Shown here: in pieces, positions 18,213-29,800 of the stretch
Position numbering within the stretch: the stretch's first letter is position 1
Layout of the letters: each line of letters begins with the position of its first letter
The notes under the pieces: generated by a model
What the model was told of the DNA's origin: nothing
Database searches by the model: none
Seen by the model: only the letters and a program-made list of their open reading frames with translations
NCBI GenBank assembly: GCA_947475275.1
Contig: CANJNE010000004.1
Location: forward strand, 1-62,071
DNA: 62,071 bases
Direction: 5' to 3'
DNA from: Flavobacteriales bacterium
Lineage (GTDB): Bacteria; Bacteroidota; Bacteroidia; Flavobacteriales_D; Crocinitomicaceae
Position numbers and translations under genes: made by a program

Positions 18213-19520
18213 TTATTCATATAGCAAATACTTCTGCCTAATTTTTTTGAATTCTTCTATTCCTTCTTCCCATGTAGCGCGGATTTCTTTTGCAGACCAT
18301 CCTGAAACAAGCTGTTCTTTTAGGGTGTCTGTTCCTGCTAATTGATTGAAAAAAGCATTTTGATCAATAAATGTTATAGAATCACTTAGTAGTTCTTTGG
18401 CGTGAATAAGATAATTTAAATTGAGTTCATACTTTCTCTTGTTTATTGATTTTTTCAAATCAAAACCATTACACATTTTATTTTCATACAAAGGATTTTT
18501 TGCACCTGCTGTTGGTGCTGGAGTAAATGAAAATTCTGTTTGAGGGAATCTTGGATGACCATATATTTCAAATGGTTGATCAGTGCCTCTTCCAACGCTC
18601 ACGGTCGTGGCCTCGAATAAACATAGACTTGGATATAGTGTAATGGCCGTTTCAGATCGCAAATTTGGTGATGGTGGAATTGGTAAAATATATTTCGTTT
18701 TATGTGTATAATTTTTACAAGGAATTACCCAAAGTTTACAAGTCAAACTATCATGGAGCCACCTTTCGCCATTAACCATCATGGCATACTCACCGATAGT
18801 CATTCCATAAACTATTGGAACAGGATGCATGCCAACAAACGATTTATATTTAGATTCCAAAATGGGGCCGTCAATATAATGGCCGTTTGGATTAGGTCGA
18901 TCCAAAACAACCAATTGCTTTCCATTCTCTGCACAGGCCTCCATAACGTAGTGCAATGTTGAAATATAAGTGTAGAATCTCACCCCAACGTCTTGAATGT
19001 CATAAATTACAATGTCCACATCTTTTAGTTGACTAGGCAGAGGTTTTTTATTTGATCCGTAAAGACTTATTAGCGGCAAACCTGTTTTTTCATCTATTGT
19101 ACTGTGAAATTTCTCTCCTGCATCTGCATCTCCTCTAAATCCATGTTCAGGAGCAAAAACTTTTTTTACATCAAGATTCAGTGCTAAAAGGGTATCTACC
19201 AAATGTACAGTTCCTACCATGGAAGTCTGATTACTCACAACGGCAATCCTTTTATTGACCATGGAATCCTTAAAAAGATGCAATCTATCAATACCTAATA
19301 ATGGTTTTTTCAAAGAATGATTAATAGGTTGAATTTCATATACGGCTTCTTTGAATTCTTCTTTTTTTTCTTCAACGATTATGGTCTCCTCTGTTCCAAC
19401 ATCGCGATACCTTTCCACACCACATGCAGGAATTAAAACCAACAAAATACTTTTAAGGACAAAAAGCTTTGCGTACTTTAGCGCAGGAATTAAAGGGCGA
19501 TTGTCATTTGCATACTTCAT
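18213..19520 (-). CDS. namZ: DUF1343 / NamZ-type exo-N-acetylmuramidase, lipoprotein
   Basis: A 435-residue protein of the DUF1343 family. One characterised member, NamZ, removes terminal N-acetylmuramic acid from peptidoglycan fragments. Motifs are GIDRLHLF, VSNQTSMV, FAPEHGFRGDADAGE, YDIQDVGVRFYTYISTL, DRPNPN and GRGTDQPFEIYGHP. The N-terminus has a lipoprotein signal ending LVLIPAC (Cys33), so it is exported and membrane-anchored. The only Met that gives this signal lies at 19520, 20 bp inside the likely start of the divergent permease gene. A recycling or wall-turnover role is inferred from the family. Confidence 0.87.
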   Translation of the reverse strand: MKYANDNRPLIPALKYAKLFVLKSILLVLIPACGVERYRDVGTEETIIVEEKKEEFKEAVYEIQPINHSLKKPLLGIDRLHLFKDSMVNKRIAVVSNQTSMVGTVHLVDTLLALNLDVKKVFAPEHGFRGDADAGEKFHSTIDEKTGLPLISLYGSNKKPLPSQLKDVDIVIYDIQDVGVRFYTYISTLHYVMEACAENGKQLVVLDRPNPNGHYIDGPILESKYKSFVGMHPVPIVYGMTIGEYAMMVNGERWLHDSLTCKLWVIPCKNYTHKTKYILPIPPSPNLRSETAITLYPSLCLFEATTVSVGRGTDQPFEIYGHPRFPQTEFSFTPAPTAGAKNPLYENKMCNGFDLKKSINKRKYELNLNYLIHAKELLSDSITFIDQNAFFNQLAGTDTLKEQLVSGWSAKEIRATWEEGIEEFKKIRQKYLLYE

Positions 19521-21198
19521 AGCGAAAAGAATACTGAAAAGCGAGGTGAAAGGTAAGAAAGTTTCTCGACCTATCGTTCGTATTTCCATTATAAGTATTG
19601 CACTTGCAATTGTTGTAAACTTGCTAACAATCGCGGTTGTTACTGGATTTAAAAGAGAAGTGAGGGACAAAGTTACAGGTTTTGGTTCTCAGATCTACAT
19701 GATGAATGCCGGCGACAATAGTATATACGAATCTGAACCAATTCTCAAAAATCAAGCATTTTATAAAATCCTAAAGGAAGATAAGGACATTAAGGATATT
19801 CATTATGTAGCCTATAAACCGGTCATTTTTCAATCTAACAAAATTGAGCGAATAGCTAAATTAAAGAATGGAAAAGACAGTTTGTACGAGCATCAGGAAA
19901 TACATGGTGCAATGATGAAGGGTATTGATAGTGATTACGATTTGAGTTTTTTTAAACATCACTTGAAGGAAGGAAAATTACCCAAATTCATGGCAGATAG
20001 TATCTCTAATGAAGTTTTAATATCTAGAAAAATCGCCAACGATTTAAATTTAAAATTAAACGGCACTGTGCGTGCTTTTTTTGTAAAAGATGAGCCTGTT
20101 AAACGAATTTTTAAAATTGTTGGTATTTATGAAACTGGTTTGGAAGAACTAGATAAAAAAATTGCTTTATGCGATATTAGGCTCATTCAGGAATTAAATG
20201 ACTGGGGTGTTAAGGCAAGAATTGTAATTGATGACACCCTGAGTAATGGCAATCTCATTATAAAAGGAGAGGCTTTAGGTGGGAATGGAAATTATCGTTT
20301 TGACTGGGGTGAAGGATATGACACCTATTCTGGATATGAATATTGTCCTAATAAGGATAGCGTAATTCGTTTAATTGTATCTGATTTTCGTCAAAATCCC
20401 AAAGAAGTAAATAGTAAAAATAGTATTCCGGACACTGCTTATCTGAAAGTTAAAGTTGCTGGCGATAAAGGAGCAACTTGTAATTTTAATTTGAATGACC
20501 TCGGAGAATTAGATCGGACCTATTTATCTGATGACGGGATGAAATATACCATCAATGGTAATGCAAAAACAGTGACAATTGAAATGGAATTTGGAAAGGG
20601 AAGTAGTCATAACTACGTGGGAGGTTTTGAGTTGTCGGTAAACAATTGGAATAAATTACCTGAAATTGTTGATGCTTTAAAGAAAAAATACGAACTAATT
20701 CCAACTGAGAACAATGAGAGCTTAAGGATTCATAGCATTTTAGACACACAAAAGGATGTGTTTCTCTGGTTGGGATTTTTAGATGTGAATGTTGTTATCA
20801 TTCTTTTTCTCATGTTATTAATCGGAATTATTAATATGGGATCTGCGTTATTGGTTTTAATTCTGGTAAAAACAAATTTCATCGGTGTGTTGAAAGCAAT
20901 GGGTGCTAATAATTGGGAAATCAGAAAAGTATTCTTGATTCAGTCTGCTTTTTTAATTGTTAAAGGAATGTTTTGGGGTAATCTAATCGGTCTCGGAATA
21001 TGCTTAACACAACAATATTTTGGGATTTTCAGCTTAAACCCTGAAGTATATTACCTGGATAAGGTTCCTATAGATTTGGATTTTGCACATTGGCTACTAC
21101 TAAATCTTGGAACGCTTATAGTTTGTATAACTGCACTTATTGTTCCGAGTGTAGTTATTACACGAATCAGCCCAATTAAAGCAATTCGCTTCAATTAA
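19501..21198 (+). CDS. FtsX/LolC-like ABC transporter permease
   Basis: A permease of the FtsX/MacB/LolC type, about 565 residues from the chosen start. It has one N-terminal membrane helix (IVRISIISIALAIVVNLL), a long periplasmic region and three C-terminal helices, ending in SPIKAIRFN. Family members usually begin M-x-F-x-YFIAKR. Here the matching residues are read from a TTG at 19501 (then SFAYFIAKR), so I call a TTG start. It opens into an open frame upstream, but that is antisense to the DUF1343 gene. LolCDE-type lipoprotein export is the likely role; no ATPase gene is adjacent. Its stop overlaps the convergent OmpA-family gene by 4 bp. Confidence 0.82.
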   Translation: MSFAYFIAKRILKSEVKGKKVSRPIVRISIISIALAIVVNLLTIAVVTGFKREVRDKVTGFGSQIYMMNAGDNSIYESEPILKNQAFYKILKEDKDIKDIHYVAYKPVIFQSNKIERIAKLKNGKDSLYEHQEIHGAMMKGIDSDYDLSFFKHHLKEGKLPKFMADSISNEVLISRKIANDLNLKLNGTVRAFFVKDEPVKRIFKIVGIYETGLEELDKKIALCDIRLIQELNDWGVKARIVIDDTLSNGNLIIKGEALGGNGNYRFDWGEGYDTYSGYEYCPNKDSVIRLIVSDFRQNPKEVNSKNSIPDTAYLKVKVAGDKGATCNFNLNDLGELDRTYLSDDGMKYTINGNAKTVTIEMEFGKGSSHNYVGGFELSVNNWNKLPEIVDALKKKYELIPTENNESLRIHSILDTQKDVFLWLGFLDVNVVIILFLMLLIGIINMGSALLVLILVKTNFIGVLKAMGANNWEIRKVFLIQSAFLIVKGMFWGNLIGLGICLTQQYFGIFSLNPEVYYLDKVPIDLDFAHWLLLNLGTLIVCITALIVPSVVITRISPIKAIRFN

Positions 21199-22844
21199 TA
21201 CGGATAGGAAACAAAATTCAAATAGGATGTGTTTGCCGCAGGTGCTGTAGATGCATTAAAATCAATATTGATAATAATTCCCTCTGTTCTCCTATTGAGC
21301 TGATGCAATTGTTTAAATAGTTCTTTGTTGGTTGTTTGAAACTGATTAATATACGCTTCTGTCAATGTTATTACCTTAACATTTGTCATATCTGACGGAG
21401 GATTCACCAAATAGGCGTTATCTTGCAAATAAACCTGCCTAGGAATCAATTCACCATTACCAATAGGCACTATTCTTCTAGGATCAATGCCTTTATCTTC
21501 AACCAAATATTTATAACAAGCTCGAGCACGGTTTTCGGAAAGTTTTTGATTGGATAAATTACTTCCCCTTGAATCAGTGTGTGAATGCAATTCAATAACA
21601 ATATTTGGATTTTGAACTAATAAACTATAAAGGTATTCCAAAGAATCTTTTGAATTTATTGTAGAATCATTTACAAAAGTCCATTGCTCAAAAATATATC
21701 GAACCTCTGGCAGTACAATTGGTTTATTAACAATCAAATCAGGCTGAATGATCGTAGTTTGACAAATAGCCTGTTGTCCAATGGCATCTGTCGCTATTAC
21801 TTTATAAGTACCCGCTGCCATATTTTTTGGATTTAGATCTGTTGAACCATTTGACCATAACACAGTGACAGGTTCAACTCCACCTTTTATTATTGATGAA
21901 AGTGAACCATCGTTTCCATTAAATATGGATACATCCTTACTTGAGCAACTAATTGTTACAGGAGGAGGTGTCAATGCTCTAGCCATGTAGATATCACTTC
22001 TTTCATTTTCTCTGTTGGACGACCAATACAAAGTACTACCAGAATGACTAAAATAGGCATCAAACTTTGCAGAATTAATTTTTTGACCCATGTTCACGGG
22101 TTTAGTCCATGATGTCCATGAATCTCCACCTCGAACAGCATAAAAAATATCAGCATCTCCAAATCCACCATGTCCATTTGAAGAGAAAAATAATGTATCT
22201 TGGGTTTTACATAAAAATGGGGAAATTTCGTAACCTGATGAATTGATTTCATTTCCCATATGAGCGGGACTTGACCAAGTACCGTTTTGCTTAACACTTA
22301 CATACAAATCTTCTTCACCTTTGCTATTTGGACCTAAATAGGAAATAACAATTACATCTTCATTTTCATTAACATGAAAACCATAATATTCACCTTCTAT
22401 ATCTAGGCCTGGGATATTTACTTCAACAGGAGATGACCATTTACTATTCTGTTTTTTTGAATTGGCTAGACCTTTAACATAATCTTTCTTTCCTTCATAT
22501 GAATTCAGTACAAACATACTGTTGCCATTAGAACCCAAACCCAAAACAGCATTATGATTTTTATTATTCAAATCAGTTAGAGGTTCACAATTGCCATAAT
22601 TTCCTTTTGCATCTTTTCTACTAAACCAAATATCCTGATCCATTTCACCACCAACAGCATTTGGATCATAAGTTCTCACGAAATATAAAATACTGCTGTC
22701 CTTTGAAAACACCGGGATACTTTCTTCTGCAATTTCAGTATTCACTGTCCCAGGTAGTTTAACAGGATTAGATAAATCCCAAAATTGACCAGATGAATAA
22801 AATGCAAATAGACTAACAAAAATGGTCTTAATAATTTTTCTCAT
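21195..22844 (-). CDS. PD40 beta-propeller / SprB-repeat / OmpA-family outer membrane protein
   Basis: The 549-residue protein has a signal peptide, then WD40-like PD40 repeats (about 40-290, with repeated FSSNGHGGFGDADIFY-type and YWSSNRENERSDIYMA segments). One SprB-type repeat (about 300-368) and a C-terminal OmpA peptidoglycan-binding domain (about 390-475, IELHSHTDSRGSNLSNQKLS) follow. This architecture recurs beside PorP/SprF genes in Bacteroidota T9SS loci (compare PorE/SprE-like proteins) and probably anchors the secretion or adhesion apparatus to peptidoglycan. It is the last gene of the operon after porP/sprF, 16 bp downstream. Confidence 0.88.
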   Translation of the reverse strand: MRKIIKTIFVSLFAFYSSGQFWDLSNPVKLPGTVNTEIAEESIPVFSKDSSILYFVRTYDPNAVGGEMDQDIWFSRKDAKGNYGNCEPLTDLNNKNHNAVLGLGSNGNSMFVLNSYEGKKDYVKGLANSKKQNSKWSSPVEVNIPGLDIEGEYYGFHVNENEDVIVISYLGPNSKGEEDLYVSVKQNGTWSSPAHMGNEINSSGYEISPFLCKTQDTLFFSSNGHGGFGDADIFYAVRGGDSWTSWTKPVNMGQKINSAKFDAYFSHSGSTLYWSSNRENERSDIYMARALTPPPVTISCSSKDVSIFNGNDGSLSSIIKGGVEPVTVLWSNGSTDLNPKNMAAGTYKVIATDAIGQQAICQTTIIQPDLIVNKPIVLPEVRYIFEQWTFVNDSTINSKDSLEYLYSLLVQNPNIVIELHSHTDSRGSNLSNQKLSENRARACYKYLVEDKGIDPRRIVPIGNGELIPRQVYLQDNAYLVNPPSDMTNVKVITLTEAYINQFQTTNKELFKQLHQLNRRTEGIIINIDFNASTAPAANTSYLNFVSYPY

Positions 22845-22860
22845 AATTTCTTTAATCCGA

Positions 22861-23859
22861 TTATCTACCTAACATTATTCCTAAAACAATTTCATGCCCT
22901 CCAGCACTGACATTCTTAAATCTAGATAATGAAAAATCATATGAGTATCCAAATTTAAATCGTTGGTTTACATTCAATCCTAACATTCCTACAATGGCAT
23001 CTTTATGACGGTAAGTAATCCCTGTCCATAACCATTCTTTGTATTCCAATTGAAGGGAAGCATCGATTGTTAAAGGTGCAGGCTTCATGTATTTCATTAA
23101 AACTGCCGGTGTTAGACTTAGGTTTTCATTTAATGGAATCTTATAACCTCCTGTAACCATTAAGTGAATTTGATTATTGAAATTGGCTGTTCCAGTTCCA
23201 AATTCAACAAAATCTTTGGTTAACTGATCTGCTGAAATACCAAAAAACGAACGGTTAGAATATATATACAATCCTGCACCGATATCTAAAATAAACTTAC
23301 TCGATTGATCTTTTACAAAATTGTCATATGTATCATCAGTATATCCTTGACCTGGATCAACAATATTAAGAACTTGCGCTTTATCAGCTAGAAACGTATT
23401 ATTAGAAAGTCCAACACGTGCCCCAAAAGACATATTATAGGTTTTTGTTATTGGAAGATGGATAGCATAAGTGCCTGAAAACTGCAACTTTCTAAATGCA
23501 CCATATTGATCCGCAACCAATGTTCCTCCGATTGCGTGTTTGATTTTACCAGTTTTTATTTCAGGATTTCTAACCGGACCATTACTAATTCTTAATGCGG
23601 GATTATATGGTATTTTTTTTGTCCTAGATAAGGGAGCGGTAACCGATAAAAAAGCTGTTCGAGGCTCATCTCCAAATCCCGCCCATTGCCACCTGCCACT
23701 CATAGTGATATCCGTAAAATCGTACACACCTGCAGCACCAGGGTTCACCATAAATTGGTTTCTAAGGTATTGACTGTATTGCGGTGTTTGTTGAGCAAAA
23801 ACTCCAGTCATTTGCCATATGAAAACGATAAATAAACTTTTTCTCATTTTGTTAGTCAT
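22861..23859 (-). CDS. PorP/SprF family outer-membrane protein of type IX secretion
   Basis: The 332-residue beta-barrel protein has a signal peptide ending near FAQQ and the family opening QYSQYLRNQFMVNPGAAGVYDF. It ends FKFGYSYDFSLSRFKNVSAGGHEIVLG, both hallmarks of PorP/SprF. SprF in Flavobacterium johnsoniae is needed for export of SprB, a type B-sorted adhesin. By analogy this protein serves the giant protein encoded directly upstream, with which it overlaps by 8 bp. Bacteroidota genomes carry many paralogues, each paired with a large cargo. Confidence 0.93.
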   Translation of the reverse strand: MTNKMRKSLFIVFIWQMTGVFAQQTPQYSQYLRNQFMVNPGAAGVYDFTDITMSGRWQWAGFGDEPRTAFLSVTAPLSRTKKIPYNPALRISNGPVRNPEIKTGKIKHAIGGTLVADQYGAFRKLQFSGTYAIHLPITKTYNMSFGARVGLSNNTFLADKAQVLNIVDPGQGYTDDTYDNFVKDQSSKFILDIGAGLYIYSNRSFFGISADQLTKDFVEFGTGTANFNNQIHLMVTGGYKIPLNENLSLTPAVLMKYMKPAPLTIDASLQLEYKEWLWTGITYRHKDAIVGMLGLNVNQRFKFGYSYDFSLSRFKNVSAGGHEIVLGIMLGR

Positions 23860-26800
23860 TTAATACTATCGAAATTATTCCTTTTTGCGGTTCGACTCCT
23901 TCTTCATTAAAATCAATTATAAAGTAGTATGAACCAACAGGCAATGTTTCATCATTGAATGTTCCATCCCAAGGTTTTTGATTGTAAGCTCCAGGTTCTG
24001 ATTGGTACAAAAGTGCACCCCAACGGTTGTAAATGTATACTACATTATTCTCATATACCTCATCCAAATCAATTATCAGCCAAACATCGTTTACCTTATC
24101 TCCATCTGGTGTAAATGCAGTAGGTATTGTGATATCACAATTTTCAAATGTAATTGTAACATATGACGGTGGACTAATACATCCTTCGACCGAAGTTTCG
24201 ATAACATAATAAACATTTGCTCCTAATGAATTTGATGGGATATTTGAAACAGGAACGGTTAATTCTGAATCAGCAAACCAATTCATTATTCCTCCAGCAC
24301 CTGATGCAATCAAAGGCTCTGGCAACCAATTGATACAATATGTTGTATCAGGAGAAACAGATGGTGAAAGAGGATTAGAATTTACAATAATTGTTTGAAT
24401 TCCATCGACATTGTCGGAACAATTTGCATCTTCTATATTATTCAATTCATAAATTCCAGGTTGATTACCCAGATCAAATGAGGATGTTGAAGATATCAAA
24501 GTTTGAGTTGTTCCGTTGAGGGTATAAGTCAACGTCCATGGTCCAATACCCGAAGCTTCAACAGATATATTATTCACTTGTTCTCCTTCACAATACTCAT
24601 TACCACCATTCATGTTTGTTATTGAAGGTAATTCATTCACCACAATTAAAAATGATTCTTCATCAGAACAATTGCCATTATTGTCAAAAATGTAAACAAC
24701 CTGATTTGAAGTTATTGGAGAAGTTATTATTTGACCTCCTGAAGATTGTGCAGCATCATAATAAGCCTCATTTCCAGAAAGATTTAAACCTAAAATAACT
24801 GGTAATACAAAATTTTCACAAGCCTGCTGATCGCCGGGATTTGTTATTGATGGTGTTGGATTAACTTGAACAAAGAAAACTTCTTCAGTGTAACAATTTC
24901 CTAAAACATCATAAATGTATATGGAATCTGATACAGATATCACACCTCCTGTATTCAACTGTGTTCCAGTACCTAATGGACCCGTCCAAAATGAAGCTGA
25001 TCCAGATATATTTGAACCTGTAATCGTTGGAAGAACGTAATTATCACATACAACGATATCTGTCAAATCATCAATTTGAGGAGCCCCAGGATTATTAAGA
25101 ACAACTGATGATGGATTTGAATTACTACATGTACTTGACGTATTTGTTAAATTAAACGCCGTATAATTTCCTGAATTCAAATTGGATAAGGTATATGCAC
25201 CCAAAGCATTCGTTAAAACATTTGCATTTTGCTGAATACCGTCGTCAAAATAAGATAAACTATAAGTTGTATTTGGACTTAAACCTGAGATTATTATTGA
25301 TCCATCTGAAAGGTTACAGGCAGAAGGGTCACTTGAGTTTAAATTAAAAATAGGAATTGGATTGATAACAATTGATTGATTACCCGCAGCAATATTTGAA
25401 CATAAGTTATCAGTAACATTAATCAATGCATATACTCCCGGACTATTACCCAAACTAAATGATGAATTCGAGGTGGTTATTGATTGTGGAACACCATTAA
25501 CGGTATAATTTACAGTCCAATTTGGACTTCCAATTAAACTCAGGTTAATTGGAGCAATTATATCACCGTCGCAATAAACATTACCTCCTGAAATTGCTGC
25601 TGTTGGAAGTGGGTTGACAGTGATATTGGCATTTCCAGAAACATTCGTAGAACAATTGTTATCACTTAAGTTCACCAAAGAGTATGCACCTTGGGTATTT
25701 CCAAGAGTTAATGGACTGTTATTACCTGACATACTCATAGGAGATCCATTTAAAGTATAATTTATTGTCCAAGGACCTGATCCGGTTGTATTTACCATAA
25801 CGTTTGAAATTGGTTGGCTCTGGCAAAACACACCTCCACCTGAAATTGAGGCAGTTGGTAAATTATTTATGGTAATAGTTTGAGAACCCGCGGTAATATT
25901 GCTACAAAGCGCATCAGAAATTGATGTTAAAACATATGTTCCTGTTAAATTTCCTAATGAGATCGGACTTCCAGATCCAGTTTGACTAAATGGTGTTCCA
26001 TTTAATGTGTAATTCACCGTCCAACTTGGAGTACCCGAAACATTTACTGAAATATTTCCAGGAGTCTGATTCGCACAATAAGTTGAGCCACCAGAAATTG
26101 ATGCTATTGGCAAAGGGTTAACTGTTATTGTAGTTGTTCCTGAAGCAGAATTGCTGCAAGATGCGTCTGAAATGTTTGTAACGACATATGTCCCAGGCGT
26201 TGTGCCTAAGGAAATAGGTGACGAATTCCCAGGCTGAGTTTGAGGAACTCCATTAAAAGTATAACTTACAAGCCAATTTGGTGTCCCAGTTACCGCAATA
26301 TTTACAGGTGATACCGTTTGTCCTGCACAATAAACGGCACCACCAGAAATTGACGCGGTTGGTAAAGGAGTCAAAGTAATGGTTTGTGATCCATTGGCCA
26401 CATTTGAGCAATTTACATCCGAAATGGAAGTTAAAACGTAAGTTCCAGATGTATTTCCTAAAGTAATTGGACTAGTAGTACTGTTTATTGTATATGCTGA
26501 TCCATTATAGGTGTAGTTTAAAACCCACGTCGAAGCACCGTTCAATGCAACTTGAATATTATTTGGATTTATACCTGTACAATATGTTCCTCCTCCTGAA
26601 ATAGTAGCAGTTGGAAGCGAATTGACTACAATACTGGTTGTCCCTGATGTTGCAGTTGAACAATTATTATCACTCACACTTACAAGATAATATGATCCAG
26701 GTGTATTACCAAGAGAAATTGGGCTTGTATTGCCATTCATACTCATTGGTGAGCCATTCAGTGTATAATTTACTGTCCAGTTTGGTGAACCCGTCAGATT

Positions 26801-29800
26801 AACCAATACATTATTCACGGAATTACCCACACAATAAACACCTCCATTTGTTATGTTTGCGGTTGGAAGTGCATTAACTGAAATGATTTGAGTACCACTT
26901 GCTACATTTGTACAATTTGCATCCGATACATTGGTTAAAACGTATGTTCCAGGTGTAGTTCCTAAACTAATTGTTGAAGTTGATCCTGAAATACTTAACG
27001 GAGTTCCATTAAAAGCATAATTTACAGTAAAAATTGAAGACCCTGTTAATTGAATGTTAACAGGTGCTATCGATTGACCCGAACAATAGCTTGCTCCACC
27101 AGTAATTGAAGCGGTTGGGATGGCATTTATTGTAATTGTAAATGGTTCCTCATCAACACAAGTACCGCTAGCGTCATATGCATATAATGTGGTAGATCCA
27201 ACTGTTGAAAACACTGTTCCTGCAGATACAATTGCCCCTCCCCCACTTGGGCCTCCTGGCAGTGTATAGTAATTCGGAGAAACGAGTGAGGTTCCCGTTA
27301 TTGCAGGAAGAATAAATGACCCTCCACATCTGGTTGTATCATTTATTGTATTAATTGAAGGTGCTCCAGGATTGTTTAAAGAAACATTAGAAGCAACTGA
27401 AGCACATCCGCTTGAACTACTTGTAAATGTAACAGAATAAGTGCCTGAAGATAAACCATTAATACTGTAAGGTAGATTTACACCAGATTGATTTCCAGAA
27501 TTTGTACCACTCCAATTTACTGATCCGCTTCCCGTTCCAGAGACCATTATTGAACCATTTGTACCGTTGCAGGTCGAAGGATTTATACCAGAAGTCGTAA
27601 TTACAGGTGACGGGTTAATTGTAATCGTTTGTGTTCCTGATGCAATATTTGTACAATTGGCATCGCTTATTCCTGTTAATACATAAGTTCCAGGAGTATT
27701 ACCCAAAGAAATTGGACTTGATGCTCCACTCAAACTCATTGGTGTTCCATTTAAAGTATAATTTACTGACCATATTGGACTTCCAGTAACATTAATTGTA
27801 ATCGGATTAACAGTTACGCCAGCGCAATATGAATTGCCACCGCTTATAGCAGCTGTTGGCAATGTCCCCACGGTTATCGAAAGTGCAGATTGACAACCAT
27901 TACTATTGGTGTAAGTTATCACCGTTGATCCTCCACTAATACCGCTAACAACACCTGAATTATTTACCGTTGCAACCCCAACATTTGATGAAATCCATGG
28001 ATTGATTCCAGAAGCAGTTGGTGATCCTGTTAAACTAATGCTACCATTTGAACATAAAAAAGTATTCCCTGTAATGGTTGGTAATGCATTAACAGTAAAA
28101 ATGACGGTGGTTTGACATCCATTGCTATTTGTATAAGTTATCGTTGTTGAACCTGCCGCGATGGCTGTAACTAATCCCGTTGAATTTACGGTGGCAACTC
28201 CAAGATTAGAGGAGATCCATGGGTTAATTGCCGCTGGTGAAGCAGAACCTGAAAGTTGAGAACTAGTATTCACACATACAGATAATGTACCCGCTATGGT
28301 TGGTAATGCATTAACAGTAAAATTAACAAAGGCTTGACAACCATTGCTATTTGTATAAGTTATCGTTGTCGAACCTGCTGCCAAAGCTGTAACCAATCCT
28401 GTTGAACTTACCACAGCAACTCCTGCGTTTGAAGACGCCCATGGGGTTGTAACAGATGGCAAAGCAGAACCCGTAAGTTGAGAAGTACCATTCACACATG
28501 ATGATAAAGTACCAGTAATTGTTGGTAATCCATTAACAGTAAAAGTTGCTGTGGTTTGACAACCGTTACTGTTTGTATAAGTAATCGTTGCAGTTCCTGT
28601 TGCTAAAGCTGTAACCAATCCTGTTGAACTTACCGTTGAAACTGCAATATTAGAAGATATCCATGGATTAATTGTAGCTGGCGATGCGGTACCTGTAAGT
28701 TGAGAAGTGGCATTCAAACAGACTGACAAAGTCCCTGAAATTATAGGTAAAGCATTAACCGTAAAGGTTACCGCGGTTTGACAACCATTGCTATTTGTAT
28801 AAGTTATCGTTGTTGATCCTGCTGAAACCGCTGTTACCAATCCTGAAACACTAACTGTTGCCACTAATCCATTCGAAGAAGTCCATGGGTTAATAGAAGC
28901 AGATGAAGCTGATCCTGTAAGTTGGGAAGTCCCATTAACACAAACTGATAGGGTACCAGTAATAGTTGGCAAAGCATACACCGTAAAAGTAATGGTTCGC
29001 TGGCAGCCATTACTATTCGTATAGGTTATTATTGTTGTACCTGAAGCTACTCCAGTAACCAATCCTGTTGGACTTACTGTTGCTACGCCTGTATTAGAAG
29101 AGATCCAAGGATTCGAAGATGCTGGAGAAGCTGAACCGGTCAATTGAGAAGTATTTCCAACACAAGCGGACAAGGTTCCTGAGATGGTCGGCAAAGCATT
29201 AACTGTAAAGGTTGCAGTTATTTGACAACCATTACTGTTAGTATAGGTAATGATGGTAGTTCCTGCTGAAACGGCAGTTACCAGTCCAGTTGCACTGACC
29301 GTAGCAACACCTGTATTAGAAGACACCCATGGATTTAATGCAGCAGGTGATGCAGAACCAGTTAATTGTGAGGAACTTCCAACACATGCTGATAAAGTAC
29401 CGGTAATTGTTGGCAAAGCATTAACTGCAAAGGTTGCAGTTATTTGACAACCATTACTGTTAGTATAGGTAATGATGGTAGTTCCTGCTGAAACGGCAGT
29501 TACCAGTCCAGTTGCACTGACCGTAGCAACACCTGCATTGGAAGACACCCATGGATTTAATGCAGCAGGTGATGCAGAACCAGTTAATTGTGAGGAACTT
29601 CCAACACATGCTGATAAAGTTCCGGTAATTGTTGGCAAAGCATTTACATTTATAACAACTTGATCTGTTGCGGTACATGTAGCATCTGTTACAGATAAAG
29701 TAAAAGTAACTGAACCCGTAAAACCAACTGGTGGCGTAAAGGTAGGATTTAAAGTATTGGTGTTTGAAAGTCCAGCTAAAGCCGCTGGTGGTGACGCAGT

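Noticed and set aside
19351-19500. A longer N-terminus for the FtsX-like permease
   Set aside because: The extra 50 residues are read antisense to the DUF1343 gene and do not match the family, which begins near SFAYFIAKR.
19521-19670. A longer N-terminus for the DUF1343 protein
   Set aside because: It is antisense to the permease gene; the lipoprotein signal starts properly at the Met at 19520.
24538-24798. An 86-codon open frame on the plus strand
   Set aside because: It is antisense to the adhesin gene and rich in Gln/His/Lys in the way of a shadow frame.
28000-29640. Regularly spaced repeats that might suggest a CRISPR-like array
   Set aside because: The unit is 222 bp, in frame, and encodes a 74-residue protein repeat; there are no short repeats with spacers.
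29250-29663. Two near-identical open frames on the plus strand (62-65 codons)
   Set aside because: They are antisense shadows of the duplicated 222-bp repeat in the adhesin gene.
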